Positions 28,734 to 39,162 are shown, counted from the first letter of the stretch. The stretch is DNA of 57,204 nucleotides from an uncultured Clostridia bacterium (GCA_947631495.1 CANRLO010000003.1:1-57204); one strand, 5' to 3'. Notes: generated from the sequence alone by a model not told the origin. Translations and numbers: made by a program.

Positions 28734-28777
28734 AAAATAGACCAAGTTTCTTTTATTTAAAAGAACTTGGTCTATTT
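28734..28777. terminator. Bidirectional terminator
   Basis: AAAATAGACCAAGTT and AACTTGGTCTATTTT, extended by CTTTT/AAAAG, form a long stem between convergent genes. Confidence 0.9.
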
Positions 28778-28802
28778 TATTCTATTATATTTTATTCTAT
28801 TT

Positions 28803-29378
28803 TTATGATAAAACTTCTTCCTTACATAACAATGCTTCAATTTCTTTCCAACTATTTACACGGATAACTCCTTGTTTTTCTAGTTCTTCTTGTGTTATTT
28901 CTTTATTGTGATATGCCGTAAATAGTAGTTTTGTTTCTGCTTTTCCTGCTAAGTTTGATAATTTATCATCTATTTTTATGTCGCAATCAATGATTTCTTT
29001 ATTGGTAGTGAATATATAATTATCTGGTGAAATAAATGGTAAATGCTCATATAAATATTCAAATTTATTTTTTAGATTGTTAGCAGAATATTCTTCATTG
29101 TCACGGAATATGTAAGCTGTTGCAATATAGATTTCGTATTTTTTAGATAATTTTTCTAATACTTCATATGTATCTGGAGGCATTTCACAAAAATCATATA
29201 CGTTTTTTGTGTTAAAAAATTCCGTCCATTCTGGATATTTTTCTTTTGGTATTAAGTCTTGAATATAATATGTTTTAATGTCTCCTTTTTGATAATTTGT
29301 TCCTAAGAATTGATTTACTAAACTTAAGAAGCCTCCATCACAAATGACGTCATCCATATCCACCATTATTTTTTTCAT
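28803..29378 (-). CDS. 5'(3')-deoxyribonucleotidase, NT5C-type HAD phosphatase
   Basis: The 191-residue product begins MKKIMVDMDDVICD, with the DxDxV HAD nucleophile motif. It also has FFNTKNVYDF, YIATAYIF (motif II region) and DCDIKIDDKLSNL (acidic motif). This is the 5'-nucleotidase type C family (PF06941), which dephosphorylates deoxynucleoside monophosphates. It lies 9 bp after pcrA on the same strand, so it is probably co-transcribed with it. Confidence 0.88.
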   Translation of the reverse strand: MKKIMVDMDDVICDGGFLSLVNQFLGTNYQKGDIKTYYIQDLIPKEKYPEWTEFFNTKNVYDFCEMPPDTYEVLEKLSKKYEIYIATAYIFRDNEEYSANNLKNKFEYLYEHLPFISPDNYIFTTNKEIIDCDIKIDDKLSNLAGKAETKLLFTAYHNKEITQEELEKQGVIRVNSWKEIEALLCKEEVLS

Positions 29379-29387
29379 ATTTTTCTC

Positions 29388-31716
29388 CTATCCTATAATT
29401 TCCAAACCTGCATATTTTGCCATTAAACGTTTATGACCTGCTTTGTCGAAGTTGATATCTACTTTTGCATCTTCTCCTTCTTGTTCAATGCTGTTTATTG
29501 TACCTTCTCCAAATTTCTTATGATATATTCTCATTCCTGCTTTATATTTTGAAATGTCTACTTCCTGTGATGGCTTATTTAAAGAATTTAAGAAGCTTTC
29601 TGCTGTTCTAAAAGCAAAACCATTGGTATTTCCTGTTGCTTTTGATGTATCTGCATTTATACTTGATGCTGCTGCATAGCCATTTTTGGTTTCTTCAAAT
29701 TTGTAGGTTTTTACTTTTCCTGCATAATTAGTTCCATAAGACCAACCATAATTACTGTCTTCAAACGTTTCTTCTTGCTTACTTTCTAAGTCTTCATAAC
29801 CTTCTAGATTTTCTTCTGGTATTTCTCTTACAAAACGAGAAATGGCATTGTAACTTGTAGAGCCAAAAATTGTTCTATGTTTTGCACAGGTTAAATGTAA
29901 ATATTGCTTTGCTCTAGTAATGCCTACGTAAAATAAACGTCTTTCTTCTTCTAGCTCTTTTGGCTCGCCAATAGATTTATAGCCAGGAAAAATTCCTTCT
30001 TCCATTCCTACTAAGAATACAACTGGGAATTCTAGTCCTTTGGCGCTATGTAATGTCATTAAAGTAACACTATTGTCTGTATCTTCTAAGCTATCAATAT
30101 CACTTGACAAACTAATGCTTTCTAGGAATTCATTTAAAGAATTGTCTGCAAACTCTTCTTCAAATTCCATTGCAACTGTTACTAATTCTTCTATGTTTTG
30201 AAGCCTACTTTCTGCTTCTACTGTGTTTTCTAGTTCTAAGGCTTTGATATATCCACTTTGCTTTAATATCATTTGAAGTAGTTCAGAAATTTCTAATTCT
30301 TCTTGCTTTTGTCTCATTTCTTCAATTAAGTCTATAAATTCTTTTGCATTTACAGCCACACGATTTAAGCCATATTCTTCTGCTTTTTTGATTACTTCAT
30401 ACATTGAAAGTCCCGTTTGATATGAAATTTCTTCGATATTGTCTAAACTTGTTTTTCCAATACCACGCTTTGGCTCGTTAATTACTCTTTTTAAAGAAAT
30501 ATTGTCTGATGGATTGGCAATTAAACGTAAATAACTGATGGCATCTTTTATTTCTTTTCTTTCATAGAATTTCAATCCACCTACAATTTTGTAAGGAATG
30601 TCTTCCCTTCTTAAGATGTCTTCAATTGCTCTTGATTGGGAGTTCATACGATATAAAATAGCAAAATCAGAATATTCAAAATATTCTTCTCTTTTTAAAT
30701 GATTGATTTGCTCTACAATATACCTTGCTTCATCATATTCGTCGTCTCCTTGGTAGATGCATGGAAGATTTCCTTCTTCATTTTCTGTCCATAACTTTTT
30801 GTCGTATTTTACTTCATTGTTTTTGATGACCGCATTTGCTATTTTTAAGATATTTTGCGTGCAACGATAATTTTGCTCTAGTTTGATGATTTTCGTTCCT
30901 GGAAAGTCTTTTTCAAAGTTTAAAATATTTGAAATGTCTGCTCCGTCTAAAGCTATAAATTCCTTGGTCGTTATCTCCTACTACAGTGATGTTTCCGTAT
31001 TTAGAAGCAAGTATGGTTACTAAGGTAAATTGCGCTTTGTTGGTGTCTTGGTATTCATCTACTAAGACATATTTAAATTTGTCGGTATAGTATTCTAAGG
31101 CATCTGGATTTTCGGTTAATATTTTTATTGTATAATTAATGATGTCATCAAAATCTAAGGCATTGTTTTCTTTTAAACGTTTTTGATATAGAGTATAGAT
31201 TTCACCTATTTTTTCTTTTCTAAAGTCTCCTGCATATTTTACGCAGTATGCTTTTGGCTCAAGCATTTCATTTTTGGCATTACTAATTTCGGCTAGAACG
31301 CTTCTATCCGTAAACATTTTATCATCTATGTTAAGAGCTTTTAAACATTCTTTCATTAGTGTTCTTTGGTCTGATGTATCAAATATAAGGAAAGAAGTAT
31401 CAAAGCCAATGCGGTCTATGTATTTCCTTAAAATGCGTACACAAATAGAGTGGAAAGTTCCCATCCATATATTTTTTGCTGCATCTCCTACTAATTTTTC
31501 AATTCTTTCTTTCATTTCATTAGCTGCTTTGTTGGTAAAGGTGATGGCTAATATATTCCATGGTGCAATGTTTTTTTCTGCAATAAGATAGGCAATTTTA
31601 TGAGTTAGCACCTTTGTTTTTCCGCTTCCTGCTCCTGCAATTACAAGACATGGTCCTTCTGTTGCTAGCACTGCTTCTTTTTGTTTATTATTTAGTCCTT
31701 CTATTAACTCTTGCAT
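29388..31716 (-). CDS. pcrA: ATP-dependent DNA helicase PcrA/UvrD, needs +1 frameshift at CGG
   Basis: The first ORF contains LNNKQKEAVLA (Q motif), IAGAGSGKT (Walker A), FTNKAANEMKERI, VDEYQDTN (Walker B) and GDNDQGIYSFR, then runs out of frame within 10 codons. Reading CGGA as Gly continues GADISNILNFEKDFPG, LEQNYRC (motif IV), TLHSAKGLEFPVVFL, FYVGITRAK and a C-terminal Tudor-like tail (IYHKKFGEGTI). The frame from the shift to the track's Met at 30647 is open, so nothing is missing. The restored length is about 775 residues, and the ORF is 3n+1 long. It is a superfamily 1A helicase for repair and replication-fork clearing, normally essential in Gram-positives. Confidence 0.95.
30942..30945 (-). 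other. +1 frameshift site CGGA in pcrA
   Basis: Minus strand: AGC TTT AGA CGG AGC AGA in frame 0. The shift gives TTT AGA (C)GGA GCA GAC ATT, that is F-R-G-A-D-I, helicase motif III. Confidence 0.8.
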
Positions 31717-31851
31717 TTTTATTTCATTCCTTTCTGGATTTTCAAAAAAGTATATCGTAAAATAAAATCATTTTCTATGTTACCTAGTCTATCTTATTTT
31801 TTATTTCTTGTCTAGCGAACATTCAAAATTTTTACAAAAAATTTGTTCTTA

Positions 31852-32310
31852 TTATTTTTTTAGTTTTTCTACTATTTTTTCTAAACATTCCTTTATTTCT
31901 TTTGCACAATGTTTGTACACATTTAAGTCATAACCCCAAGGATCTTTAATATCTAAATCTTGTCCTTCTTTATCTATGCCAGCATATTCCTTCATAGTAT
32001 AAACTTTTCCTTTTAATTCTGGGTATAAATATAGTACATTTTGTTTGTGAGTATTTGTTGCACATAAAATTATATCCATTTCTTTTATTTTGGAATCTCT
32101 AATGTTGGTCGCTTTATGAGATGTAATATCTACATCATAGTCTTTCATAGCGTCGATTGCGTTATAAGTTACTTCATCTCCTGTTTCTGCATAAATTCCA
32201 CAAGAGCAGATTTCTGCTTCTATTTTTTCTTCTTGCAACATTTTTTTAAGCATTCCTTCTGCCATAGCACTTCTGCATATATTTCCTGTACAAATAAACA
32301 TGATTTTCAT
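31852..32310 (-). CDS. Low-molecular-weight protein-tyrosine phosphatase
   Basis: The 152-residue product starts MKIMFICTGNICRSAMAE, the C(X)5R P-loop of LMW-PTPs. The general-acid Asp is in DIKDPWG. The position that is Thr in the protein-arginine phosphatase YwlE (CTGNTCRS) is Ile here, which favours phosphotyrosine over phosphoarginine. No kinase or wzz partner is nearby. The ZIP gene lies upstream, separated by a terminator. Confidence 0.93.
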   Translation of the reverse strand: MKIMFICTGNICRSAMAEGMLKKMLQEEKIEAEICSCGIYAETGDEVTYNAIDAMKDYDVDITSHKATNIRDSKIKEMDIILCATNTHKQNVLYLYPELKGKVYTMKEYAGIDKEGQDLDIKDPWGYDLNVYKHCAKEIKECLEKIVEKLKK

Positions 32311-32435
32311 AATTTGAATATTCCTTTCTTGCTTTTATAATATTTCACTCTTTTTATCATATTAGTAACAAATAAGTTTTATTTTTGTTCTTTTTTATTA
32401 TACCAATTTTTCTATTATTATGCTAATAATTTTCA

Positions 32436-32482
32436 AAAAAAGAGATACATTTTCTGTTATTGGACAAGAAATGTATCTTTTT
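32436..32482. terminator. Terminator between the ZIP and LMW-PTP genes
   Basis: AAAAAGAGATACATTT pairs with AAATGTATCTTTTT around a 15-nt loop; T-runs are present on both strands. Confidence 0.8.
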
Positions 32483-32519
32483 ATAATTATTTTAATATCA
32501 AAATGAGGCAAAATGAACT

Positions 32520-32615
32520 TACCAAAAGTGACAAATTTACCAAAAGGATAAGTTAGACGTTTGAACGAAGTGAATTACGGATAACTTATGCAGAGGCTAA
32601 TGTCTCCAAAGGTAA
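32520..32615. repeat. Long diverged GGGAC/TTACC-type element
   Basis: TTACCAAAAG occurs twice, then GATAAGTTAGACG and ATAACTTAT, and TCTCCAAAGGTAA at the far end abuts the ZIP stop. It has TTACC...GGTAA ends like the 27821 element and looks like an expanded member of the same group. Confidence 0.45.
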
Positions 32616-33368
32616 CTAAATAAACATTGCTAACATGCCTAGTAGGAAGCCGAATATGTTGCCTACTGCTGTCATTCTACCACGGTACAAGCTATTGGAT
32701 TCTGGCATTAATTCGCCTGATACGATGTATAACATGGCTCCTGCTGCAAAGCTTAAACACATGCTGATTACTTCTTTTGAAATTCCGCCTACTAATGCGC
32801 CAAAGAAGGCTCCTATTCCTGTGGTTACTCCAGATAGTATAACATAGATGACTACTTTTATTTTTCCCATTCCTCCATTTTTCATTGGAACTGCCATGGA
32901 TATTCCTTCTGGTATATCATGTAGGCAAATTGCTATGGCAAGAGAATATCCTAGTGTGATAGATGCACCAAATCCTGAACCAATGGCTAGACCTTCTGGA
33001 AAGTTATGTAAGGCTAGACCTATACTAACGATAATTCCTGTTTTTAATAGACTACTTGCGGTATTCTTTCTTACTGGATTTTTATTAAATTTATTTTGTA
33101 CTAGGATATCGCAGATAATCATGGTAAGAACTCCAAACATAATGCCAACTAACACATTTAAGATGCTTGCCATTTCCATTGCTTCTGGTATTAAGTCAAA
33201 ACAGATGATAGCTAGCATCAGTCCAGAAGCAAATGCTAGAACAAAACTCAAAAATTTATTAGAGGTTTTTTTGAAGCATACTCCTATTATGCCTCCAATG
33301 GTCGTACCAAAGGTTCCAAAGAATAAACCAATTAGTGTTGTTTTGATTAAATAATCCAATCGCTCCAC
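32616..33368 (-). CDS. ZIP-family metal transporter
   Basis: The 250-residue product has about eight membrane helices. ALHNFPEGLAIGSGF and CLHDIPEGISMAVP carry the His/Glu binuclear metal-site motifs of transmembrane helices 4 and 5 (HNFPEG and HDIPEG), diagnostic of GufA-type ZIPs for Zn or Fe uptake. The start is GTG at 33368 or the TTG two codons inside, which has better spacing from AGGGAG. A hairpin and a palindrome lie upstream. Confidence 0.93.
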   Translation of the reverse strand: MERLDYLIKTTLIGLFFGTFGTTIGGIIGVCFKKTSNKFLSFVLAFASGLMLAIICFDLIPEAMEMASILNVLVGIMFGVLTMIICDILVQNKFNKNPVRKNTASSLLKTGIIVSIGLALHNFPEGLAIGSGFGASITLGYSLAIAICLHDIPEGISMAVPMKNGGMGKIKVVIYVILSGVTTGIGAFFGALVGGISKEVISMCLSFAAGAMLYIVSGELMPESNSLYRGRMTAVGNIFGFLLGMLAMFI

Positions 33369-33375
33369 TCCCTAC

Positions 33376-33410
33376 ATAAGCTTTTTTATTATTTTATTGT
33401 AAAAGCTTAT
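33376..33410. other. Hairpin in the ZIP leader
   Basis: ATAAGCTTTT and AAAAGCTTAT form a 10-bp stem directly before the ZIP RBS on the minus strand. It could be an attenuator or, on the plus strand, a terminator. Confidence 0.45.
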
Positions 33411-33466
33411 TTTTATGCTTATTTTTTGAAAAATAAGGTATTGGCTTTTATATTTTACTTTTTATT

Positions 33467-33482
33467 TTCCGCTATAGCGGAA
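33467..33482. promoter_or_regulatory. 16-bp perfect palindrome
   Basis: TTCCGCTATAGCGGAA lies between the divergent ZIP and 33600 genes and is a candidate operator for a dimeric, possibly metal-responsive repressor. A related CCGCTACAGCGG forms the terminator stem at 39163. Confidence 0.4.
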
Positions 33483-33599
33483 TTATGGTTGATTTTAGTT
33501 TTTATTTGAAATTATTGAAAATAACATAATTTTATGTTATACTGCTTATATATTTTTGAGAGTTACTCGTAAACATATTTGTTAAGGAGGAAAAATTAT

Positions 33600-33947
33600 A
33601 TGGAACTTATTAATATTCAATCAGAAAAGGACATTAAGACTTTACTTTTGGAGGAAATGGAGCTTGCAGAGACAGAACGCGTTTTAATTATTCTCAGTAA
33701 GAATCGGTTCGATGAGTTTAGAAAAAGAGAGGATGTAAGAGAAAATTTTTATTCTAACGTAGATAGGGTATCCTCGGGTAACGATATAAATTATTCTATT
33801 TACGAAAATAAGAATATTGTAACTTGTCGTCACTATATTACTTTTGCATTTTCAATTATATCTGGGCTTTACATTGTAAAAGATTTTTCTACTATGAAAA
33901 GTCCTGCCTATGAAGCAGAAGTTTCCAAGATTCATTTTATTGAATAA
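33600..33947 (+). CDS. Hypothetical 115-residue protein
   Basis: The start is at MELINIQ because AAGGAGG lies 10 nt upstream; the track's start is upstream of the RBS. The product is a soluble alpha/beta-looking protein (SEKDIKTLLLEEMELAETERVLIIL, ITFAFSIISGLYIV). It contains CGG at Arg36 read in frame 0, plus CGC and TCG codons that are rare elsewhere, suggesting a different origin. It is monocistronic with its own terminator. No family is recognised. Confidence 0.7.
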   Translation: MELINIQSEKDIKTLLLEEMELAETERVLIILSKNRFDEFRKREDVRENFYSNVDRVSSGNDINYSIYENKNIVTCRHYITFAFSIISGLYIVKDFSTMKSPAYEAEVSKIHFIE

Positions 33948-33967
33948 TGTTTGTTAATCTTTTTACT

Positions 33968-34004
33968 AAAAAAAACACTTAAACAATGTTTAGGTGCTTT
34001 TTTT
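33968..34004 (+). terminator. Intrinsic terminator
   Basis: CACTTAAAC and GTTTAGGTG are followed by CTTTTTTT. Confidence 0.85.
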
Positions 34005-34123
34005 ATTGATTCTTATCTTTTTAACTGCTTAAAAGTTTTATAATTTTTGTTATTTTATGAATTTTTAATAGTTACATATATTTTTTAAATTTAAAAAGTT
34101 ATCCACAATTTGGAAATTTTAAC

Positions 34124-34168
34124 CCCCGTCCCTAAAATTTCTTATTTTTAAATTTTGAGACCCGTCCC
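34124..34168. repeat. CCCGTCCC direct repeat at the prfA 3' end
   Basis: Two copies of CCCGTCCCTAAAATTT flank a TTTAAATTTTGAGA spacer, ending just before the prfA stop. The element is related to the GGGAC group. Confidence 0.6.
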
Positions 34169-34174
34169 TAAAAT

Positions 34175-35233
34175 TTAATCTTCTCCTTTTAGGCGTTCGG
34201 CTCTGTCTGCTGCTATTAGGTTATCTATCATTTCGTCTAAGTCTCCGTTTAGGAAGTCTTCAAATTGGTATACGTTAAAGCCGATTCTATGGTCAGTTAT
34301 ACGACCTTGTGGGTAGTTATAAGTACGAATTTTTTCGCTTCTATCGCCTGAACCTACTTGACTTTTTCTTTCATTTGCGATTTCACTATCTCTTTTTTGT
34401 TTTTCTATTTCGTATAGCCTTGAACGAAGTAGTCTCATGGCATATTCTCTGTTTTGTACTTGTGAACGTTCAGTTTGACATTCTGCTACTATTCCTGTTG
34501 GAACGTGGATTAGTCTTACTGCAGATGATGTTTTGTTTACGTGTTGTCCTCCTGCTCCTGATGCTCTATATACTTCCATTTTAATATCTGCTGGGTTGAT
34601 GTCTATTTCTACATCTTCTACTTCTGGAAGTACAGCAACTGTTGCTGTTGATGTATGTATTCTTCCACTACTTTCGGTGTCTGGTACACGTTGTACACGA
34701 TGCACTCCACTTTCAAATTTTAGTCTACTGAAAGCTCCTTTTCCTGTTATCATGAATGAGATTTCTTTGTAACCACCTAGCCCTGTTTCATTTTCATTTA
34801 CTACTTCTAGTTTCCAATGTTTCTTTTCTGCATACATACTATACATTCTAAATAGTGTTCCTGCAAATAATGCTGCTTCTTCTCCTCCTGCTCCGCCACG
34901 GATTTCGCATATAACGTTTTTATCGTCATCTGGGTCTTTTGGAATTAATAGAATTTTTAATTCTTCTTCAATTTTTGGCATTAATTCTTTGTTTGCTAGC
35001 ATTTCTTCTTCTGCTAAGTCTTTCATCTCTGGGTCATTCATCATTTCTTTTGCTTCTTCATAAGCTTGTTTTGCTTTTTTATATTCTCTATATTTTTGTA
35101 CAACTGGTTCTATTTCTGCATGTTCTTTCATATATTCACGCCATTCATTGGTTCTTGCAATAACTTCTGGATCGCTAATTTTGGCTGTTAATTCTTCATA
35201 ACGCTTTTCTACTGTTTCTAATTTGTCAAACAT
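34175..35233 (-). CDS. prfA: Peptide chain release factor 1
   Basis: The 352-residue product has the catalytic GGQ motif ([19 protein letters not shown]), the N-terminal coiled-coil domain ([15 protein letters not shown]) and the RF1 anticodon-recognition region. It releases peptides at UAA and UAG. In many Firmicutes prmC is adjacent; it is not seen here. The gene itself has no frameshift; it is not the autoregulated prfB. Confidence 0.97.
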   Translation of the reverse strand: MFDKLETVEKRYEELTAKISDPEVIARTNEWREYMKEHAEIEPVVQKYREYKKAKQAYEEAKEMMNDPEMKDLAEEEMLANKELMPKIEEELKILLIPKDPDDDKNVICEIRGGAGGEEAALFAGTLFRMYSMYAEKKHWKLEVVNENETGLGGYKEISFMITGKGAFSRLKFESGVHRVQRVPDTESSGRIHTSTATVAVLPEVEDVEIDINPADIKMEVYRASGAGGQHVNKTSSAVRLIHVPTGIVAECQTERSQVQNREYAMRLLRSRLYEIEKQKRDSEIANERKSQVGSGDRSEKIRTYNYPQGRITDHRIGFNVYQFEDFLNGDLDEMIDNLIAADRAERLKGED

Positions 35234-35295
35234 AAATATTCTCCTTTATTTTTACTTTACTTGCTTATTATACTATATTTTTTTGATTTATTCAA

Positions 35296-35332
35296 TAGAA
35301 AAACCACCTTTTAATAAAAAGGTGGTTTTCTA
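35296..35332 (-). terminator. Intrinsic terminator
   Basis: GAAAACCACCTTTT and AAAAAGGTGGTTTTC, with T-rich flanks, lie downstream of the 35373 gene and upstream of prfA. Confidence 0.85.
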
Positions 35333-35372
35333 TTTGCTAAGTAATTGCATTTTTTCTAATTTGTGTTTTTCT

Positions 35373-35732
35373 TTAAATGTATCCTTTTAATATTTTAGCT
35401 ATTTTTTTCTCATGCTTGCTAATGATTGTACTAAAAGGATTCTGGAAACTTTCAAATTGTTTGATGAACATATTTCTTATTTTTGTATAATATGTTCCTA
35501 CAGCCATTAATAAATCTTGTGAATTGTTGATTCTTATTGGTTCTTTTCTTCTCTGGTCTTCCATTTGCATTTTTTCTAAGTTTAGGCTTTTGCATTCCAC
35601 AATTAAATTGTTATATAATTGCTCTTTTACTTGTAATTCTAATTGTGATTTAAATAATGCTTTTTTCATTTCTGCTAAAAACCGTTGTATTTCTGTCTTA
35701 AATGCATCTACCCTTTCTTTTTCTATCTCCAT
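35373..35732 (-). CDS. Helical hypothetical protein
   Basis: The 119-residue product is mostly helical and charged (EIQRFLAEMKKALFKSQLELQVKEQL, LNLEKMQMEDQRRKEPI, HEKKIAKILKGYI). Arg17 is encoded by CGG and read in frame 0, because the +1 frame stops at once. The RBS GGAGGAAAAT precedes it. The family is not recognised; it could be a sporulation or secretion accessory. It has its own terminator. Confidence 0.65.
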   Translation of the reverse strand: MEIEKERVDAFKTEIQRFLAEMKKALFKSQLELQVKEQLYNNLIVECKSLNLEKMQMEDQRRKEPIRINNSQDLLMAVGTYYTKIRNMFIKQFESFQNPFSTIISKHEKKIAKILKGYI

Positions 35733-35847
35733 ATTTTCCTCCTTCTAATTAGAATTTGAGTTATTTAAACAGTAGCTTTTATATTATAGTATTGTTTTTT
35801 TGCATTGTCAATTACTATTTTGTATAAATTTTATATATGAATATATT

Positions 35848-37785
35848 TTATAATTCTATTACATTATGCTGTATGTTATTTTTATTTAATATTTCTTTTT
35901 CTCTATTTGTACAAGTTAATATTATAATTTGATTATTTGGAATTTCTTTGCTTAAATATTGTAAAATATTTTCTAGTCTTTGTTCATCATAATAAGCAAA
36001 AGCTTCATCTAATATAATTGGCATGGATTCTTCTGTTAATTCTTTTGCCATAGCTAAACGTAAAGATAAGTATAATTGGTCTATTGTTCCAACACTTAAC
36101 TTTTCTGCTTCTATATATTCACCATTCTCTTTCTCTATTATTAACCCATTTTCCTCACTTAAATTTACTTTTGTATATTTTCCGTTTGAAATTTTTTCTA
36201 CATTTTCTGAAAGTTGCTTTGTTAATTTTGGTGTAATATTTTGCTTCATTTTTTTATAGGCAATTTCTAATATTTCTTTTGAAAGCTCCATTACTTCATT
36301 TTCTTTTTCTAATTCTTTTTCTCTTTGCTTTAATTCTTCCAATTGTTCTTCAAAAATAGCTATTTTTTCTAATTTTGGTGAAATTGTATTTTCCTCTAAT
36401 TCTAACGAATGGTATTCTAATTTTTTACGATTTCTTTCTTCTTCCTTGCTTTCTAATTGCCACGCTATATTTTGAATTTTAAAAAGCTCATCTATTTCTT
36501 CTAGCCTATTACTGTTTTCTTTTAATTTTTCTTTTTCTATGTCTTCATTTGCTTGCAATTTTTCTTTTTGAATTTCTATTTCTTTTTCTTGTTGTTCTAT
36601 ATTATTTTGTAAGATTTTAATTTCCGCTTCAATTGCATCTATATTTTCTTTGATTTCTATATTCTGTTTTTGCTCTTTTTTTATTCTTTGTTCATACTGT
36701 TGCTTTACTATTTTTTGCTTTTTTATTTCTAATAAGAACAAAATTAAAGAAACTATTGCTACGAACCCAAAAAGAATCATAAATATTTTATTTTTTAAGA
36801 ATAAAATAGTGATACTTTCTAAGAAAAGGCTTATTATTAATAAAATTGTACTTACTAGAATTTTTTTGTTTTTTGCCAAAGGTTGTGTTGTACTTTTTTC
36901 TATTATTTTTTCTTTAAGTTCTTTTTGTTGTGCTTCTTTTTGTTCCTCCAATTGCCTTTTTCTTTGTTCTTGACTTTCTTTTAAATTTTCAGTTAATTTA
37001 ATTTTTTCTTCTTCTAGTTTTTCCTTTTCTTTGATGTTTTTTACTTTTTTCATAACTTCTAATAGTTTTTCTATTTGCTCTATTTCTTTTTGTTTTTCTT
37101 CTTTTTCTTGTAAGATTTCTTTTTTTCTTTCTTTGTATTCTTCTAATTCACCTATTTCATCTTGTAATTTAAACTTTTCTTCTTTTACAATATTTATTGG
37201 CCTTCCTTGTGAACGCATTGTTCCTATTTCTTCTAGTTGTTTTTTATTGATTTTGTCTAAGGCTTTTTTGTAAGAGATACTATCATCCCCTGTTCCTGCT
37301 AAGTTTGCTACTTTTTGTACCATAGCATTTTGTACATTTTGCTCTAATTTTACTTCTTGTTGCATGGAAACTAAAGTAGAATAAAACATGTTTTCTTCTA
37401 CTTTGGTTTGTTCTACAAAAAATTGATTTCCATAGGTTTTGTCAATAGTAAATTGTTTTGAAATGTCTTCTAATTGTTCATTATAGATAATTGGATTTTT
37501 TTTGTTGAAATCACGAAATACTTCATATTTCTTTCCATTATCTAAAGTATAGGTTAATTTTCCTGAAAATTCTTCTTGTCCCCATGGTTTATATCTATCA
37601 TAATCTGAAAATTCTTTTCCTTTTTTCGTTTTAGAAGCACCATAAAAAATATTAGCAATGAATTTTAGCAAAGTTGATTTTCCACTTTCATTATTTCCTT
37701 GTATAATATTTATATGGTCTGCAAAATGAATTTCTTTTTCTTTTAAATTACCATAGTTATTGATTTTTAAACTTTCTATTTTCAA
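35848..37785 (-). CDS. YhaN/SbcC-like SMC-type ATPase
   Basis: The 645-residue product has Walker A near the N-terminus (QGNNESGKSTLLKFI), a long coiled coil with internal hydrophobic segments around residues 305-352, and C-terminal KLSVGTIDQLYLSLRLAMAKEL (ABC signature) and PIILDEAFAYYD (Walker B). It follows the YhaO-like nuclease by 83 bp. Together they form an MR-like (SbcCD-type) DNA-end processing complex. The two hydrophobic helices in the middle suggest membrane association, as in YhaN. Confidence 0.88.
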   Translation of the reverse strand: MKIESLKINNYGNLKEKEIHFADHINIIQGNNESGKSTLLKFIANIFYGASKTKKGKEFSDYDRYKPWGQEEFSGKLTYTLDNGKKYEVFRDFNKKNPIIYNEQLEDISKQFTIDKTYGNQFFVEQTKVEENMFYSTLVSMQQEVKLEQNVQNAMVQKVANLAGTGDDSISYKKALDKINKKQLEEIGTMRSQGRPINIVKEEKFKLQDEIGELEEYKERKKEILQEKEEKQKEIEQIEKLLEVMKKVKNIKEKEKLEEEKIKLTENLKESQEQRKRQLEEQKEAQQKELKEKIIEKSTTQPLAKNKKILVSTILLIISLFLESITILFLKNKIFMILFGFVAIVSLILFLLEIKKQKIVKQQYEQRIKKEQKQNIEIKENIDAIEAEIKILQNNIEQQEKEIEIQKEKLQANEDIEKEKLKENSNRLEEIDELFKIQNIAWQLESKEEERNRKKLEYHSLELEENTISPKLEKIAIFEEQLEELKQREKELEKENEVMELSKEILEIAYKKMKQNITPKLTKQLSENVEKISNGKYTKVNLSEENGLIIEKENGEYIEAEKLSVGTIDQLYLSLRLAMAKELTEESMPIILDEAFAYYDEQRLENILQYLSKEIPNNQIIILTCTNREKEILNKNNIQHNVIEL

Positions 37786-37868
37786 TTGTTTACTCCTTAT
37801 TTCATTTTTTGGTTTAGTGAATTTACCCTTCTATTTTTTATTTAATTTTTTCATAAATATATTTTTGT

Positions 37869-38942
37869 TTAAGATAATACTTCTAAACCGATTTCGAGTG
37901 CTTTTTCTAACATTTCTTTGTTTTCTGGTTCTTGCTTTATTTTTTCTAAAATTTCTTTTACATAGATTCCTCTTAATGTAGTAACTTCTTGTGCTACTTT
38001 TTCTACTTCGTAGCCTAGTTTTGTTTTATCCTTGACTTTTATAATTTCTTTTTTATTCATTTGTTTTTGCAATTTATATACATTAATTTCAAAGTTTCTA
38101 TTTCCTACTAAAGTAATTTTATATAATACGTTTTCTGATAATTCTAGTTCTTCTGCTTTTTCTAGTAGTTCCTCGATTGACTTTATTTCTGTTACATCTA
38201 TTTCTACTTCTTTTAATTCTTTTTCATCTAACGGAATAAAATCTAATTTAAGAAATTCTTTTGTAAGCTCCCCTACTACCATTCCATGCTTTCCTAATTC
38301 ATCAAAACCCTGCGAAATAGTTGAACCCGGATAAATAATATTGGTTTGCTCTTGTAAATTGTTTTTGTGAATATGCCCAAGCGCAATGTAGTCAAATCCA
38401 ATTTCTTTTAATTTTTTTGAAGATAAGTTATTATATTCTCGCTCTGTTTTATCACTTCCATCTAAATTTGCGTGAGTTAATAAAATATTGATTTTTTCTT
38501 TGTTTTCAATCTGAATTTCTTCTATTTTGGAATTTTTTACATAGAATTCTTCAAATCCATAACCATATATTATAGCGTCTTCATTTTCGATTTTTTGTAC
38601 TTCTCCCTTGAAAATTGTGACATTGCTATTCCATGGGAAAGTGGCATAATAAGAATTTTTCACATAAGGGTCATGATTTCCTGGGGTAATATAAATTTTT
38701 GTGTTTGGAATTTCACAAAATAGTTGATTTATATATTCAATTGTACTTTCACGTATATATTCTGCATCGTAAAAATCTCCTGCTATAAATAGATAAGGAA
38801 TTTCATTTTGTTTTATATATTCAATCATTTTTTTGAAAGCTTTTCTTTGGTCTAATCTTCGAATTTCACCTAAGTCTGCTCTATCACTTAGCAAGCGAAA
38901 AGGCATATCAAAATGCATATCAGCTATATGTACAAATTTCAT
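37869..38942 (-). CDS. YhaO/SbcD-like metallophosphoesterase nuclease
   Basis: The 357-residue product has the calcineurin-like metal motifs in order: HIADMHFD, AGDFYD, TPGNHD, LLTHANLDG and ALGHIHKN. This is the DNA-repair exonuclease family that pairs with the SMC-like ATPase encoded directly downstream. Confidence 0.92.
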   Translation of the reverse strand: MKFVHIADMHFDMPFRLLSDRADLGEIRRLDQRKAFKKMIEYIKQNEIPYLFIAGDFYDAEYIRESTIEYINQLFCEIPNTKIYITPGNHDPYVKNSYYATFPWNSNVTIFKGEVQKIENEDAIIYGYGFEEFYVKNSKIEEIQIENKEKINILLTHANLDGSDKTEREYNNLSSKKLKEIGFDYIALGHIHKNNLQEQTNIIYPGSTISQGFDELGKHGMVVGELTKEFLKLDFIPLDEKELKEVEIDVTEIKSIEELLEKAEELELSENVLYKITLVGNRNFEINVYKLQKQMNKKEIIKVKDKTKLGYEVEKVAQEVTTLRGIYVKEILEKIKQEPENKEMLEKALEIGLEVLS

Positions 38943-39162
38943 TTTTATTTCATTCCTTTCATTGTACAGATTTATTTAACATTTACTTTGATAATTATTT
39001 CTAATTTTTCATTTAAATTCTTTTTTGATTATACTGAGTTTAATAACAAAAGTCAATAGTTTTTGGAACATTTGTTTTGCTATTAATAAAAATAATACTA
39101 TTTTATTTTTATTAAATAATCCTATTTTATTGATTTCAATAAAATAGTAATAATTTGCAAAT

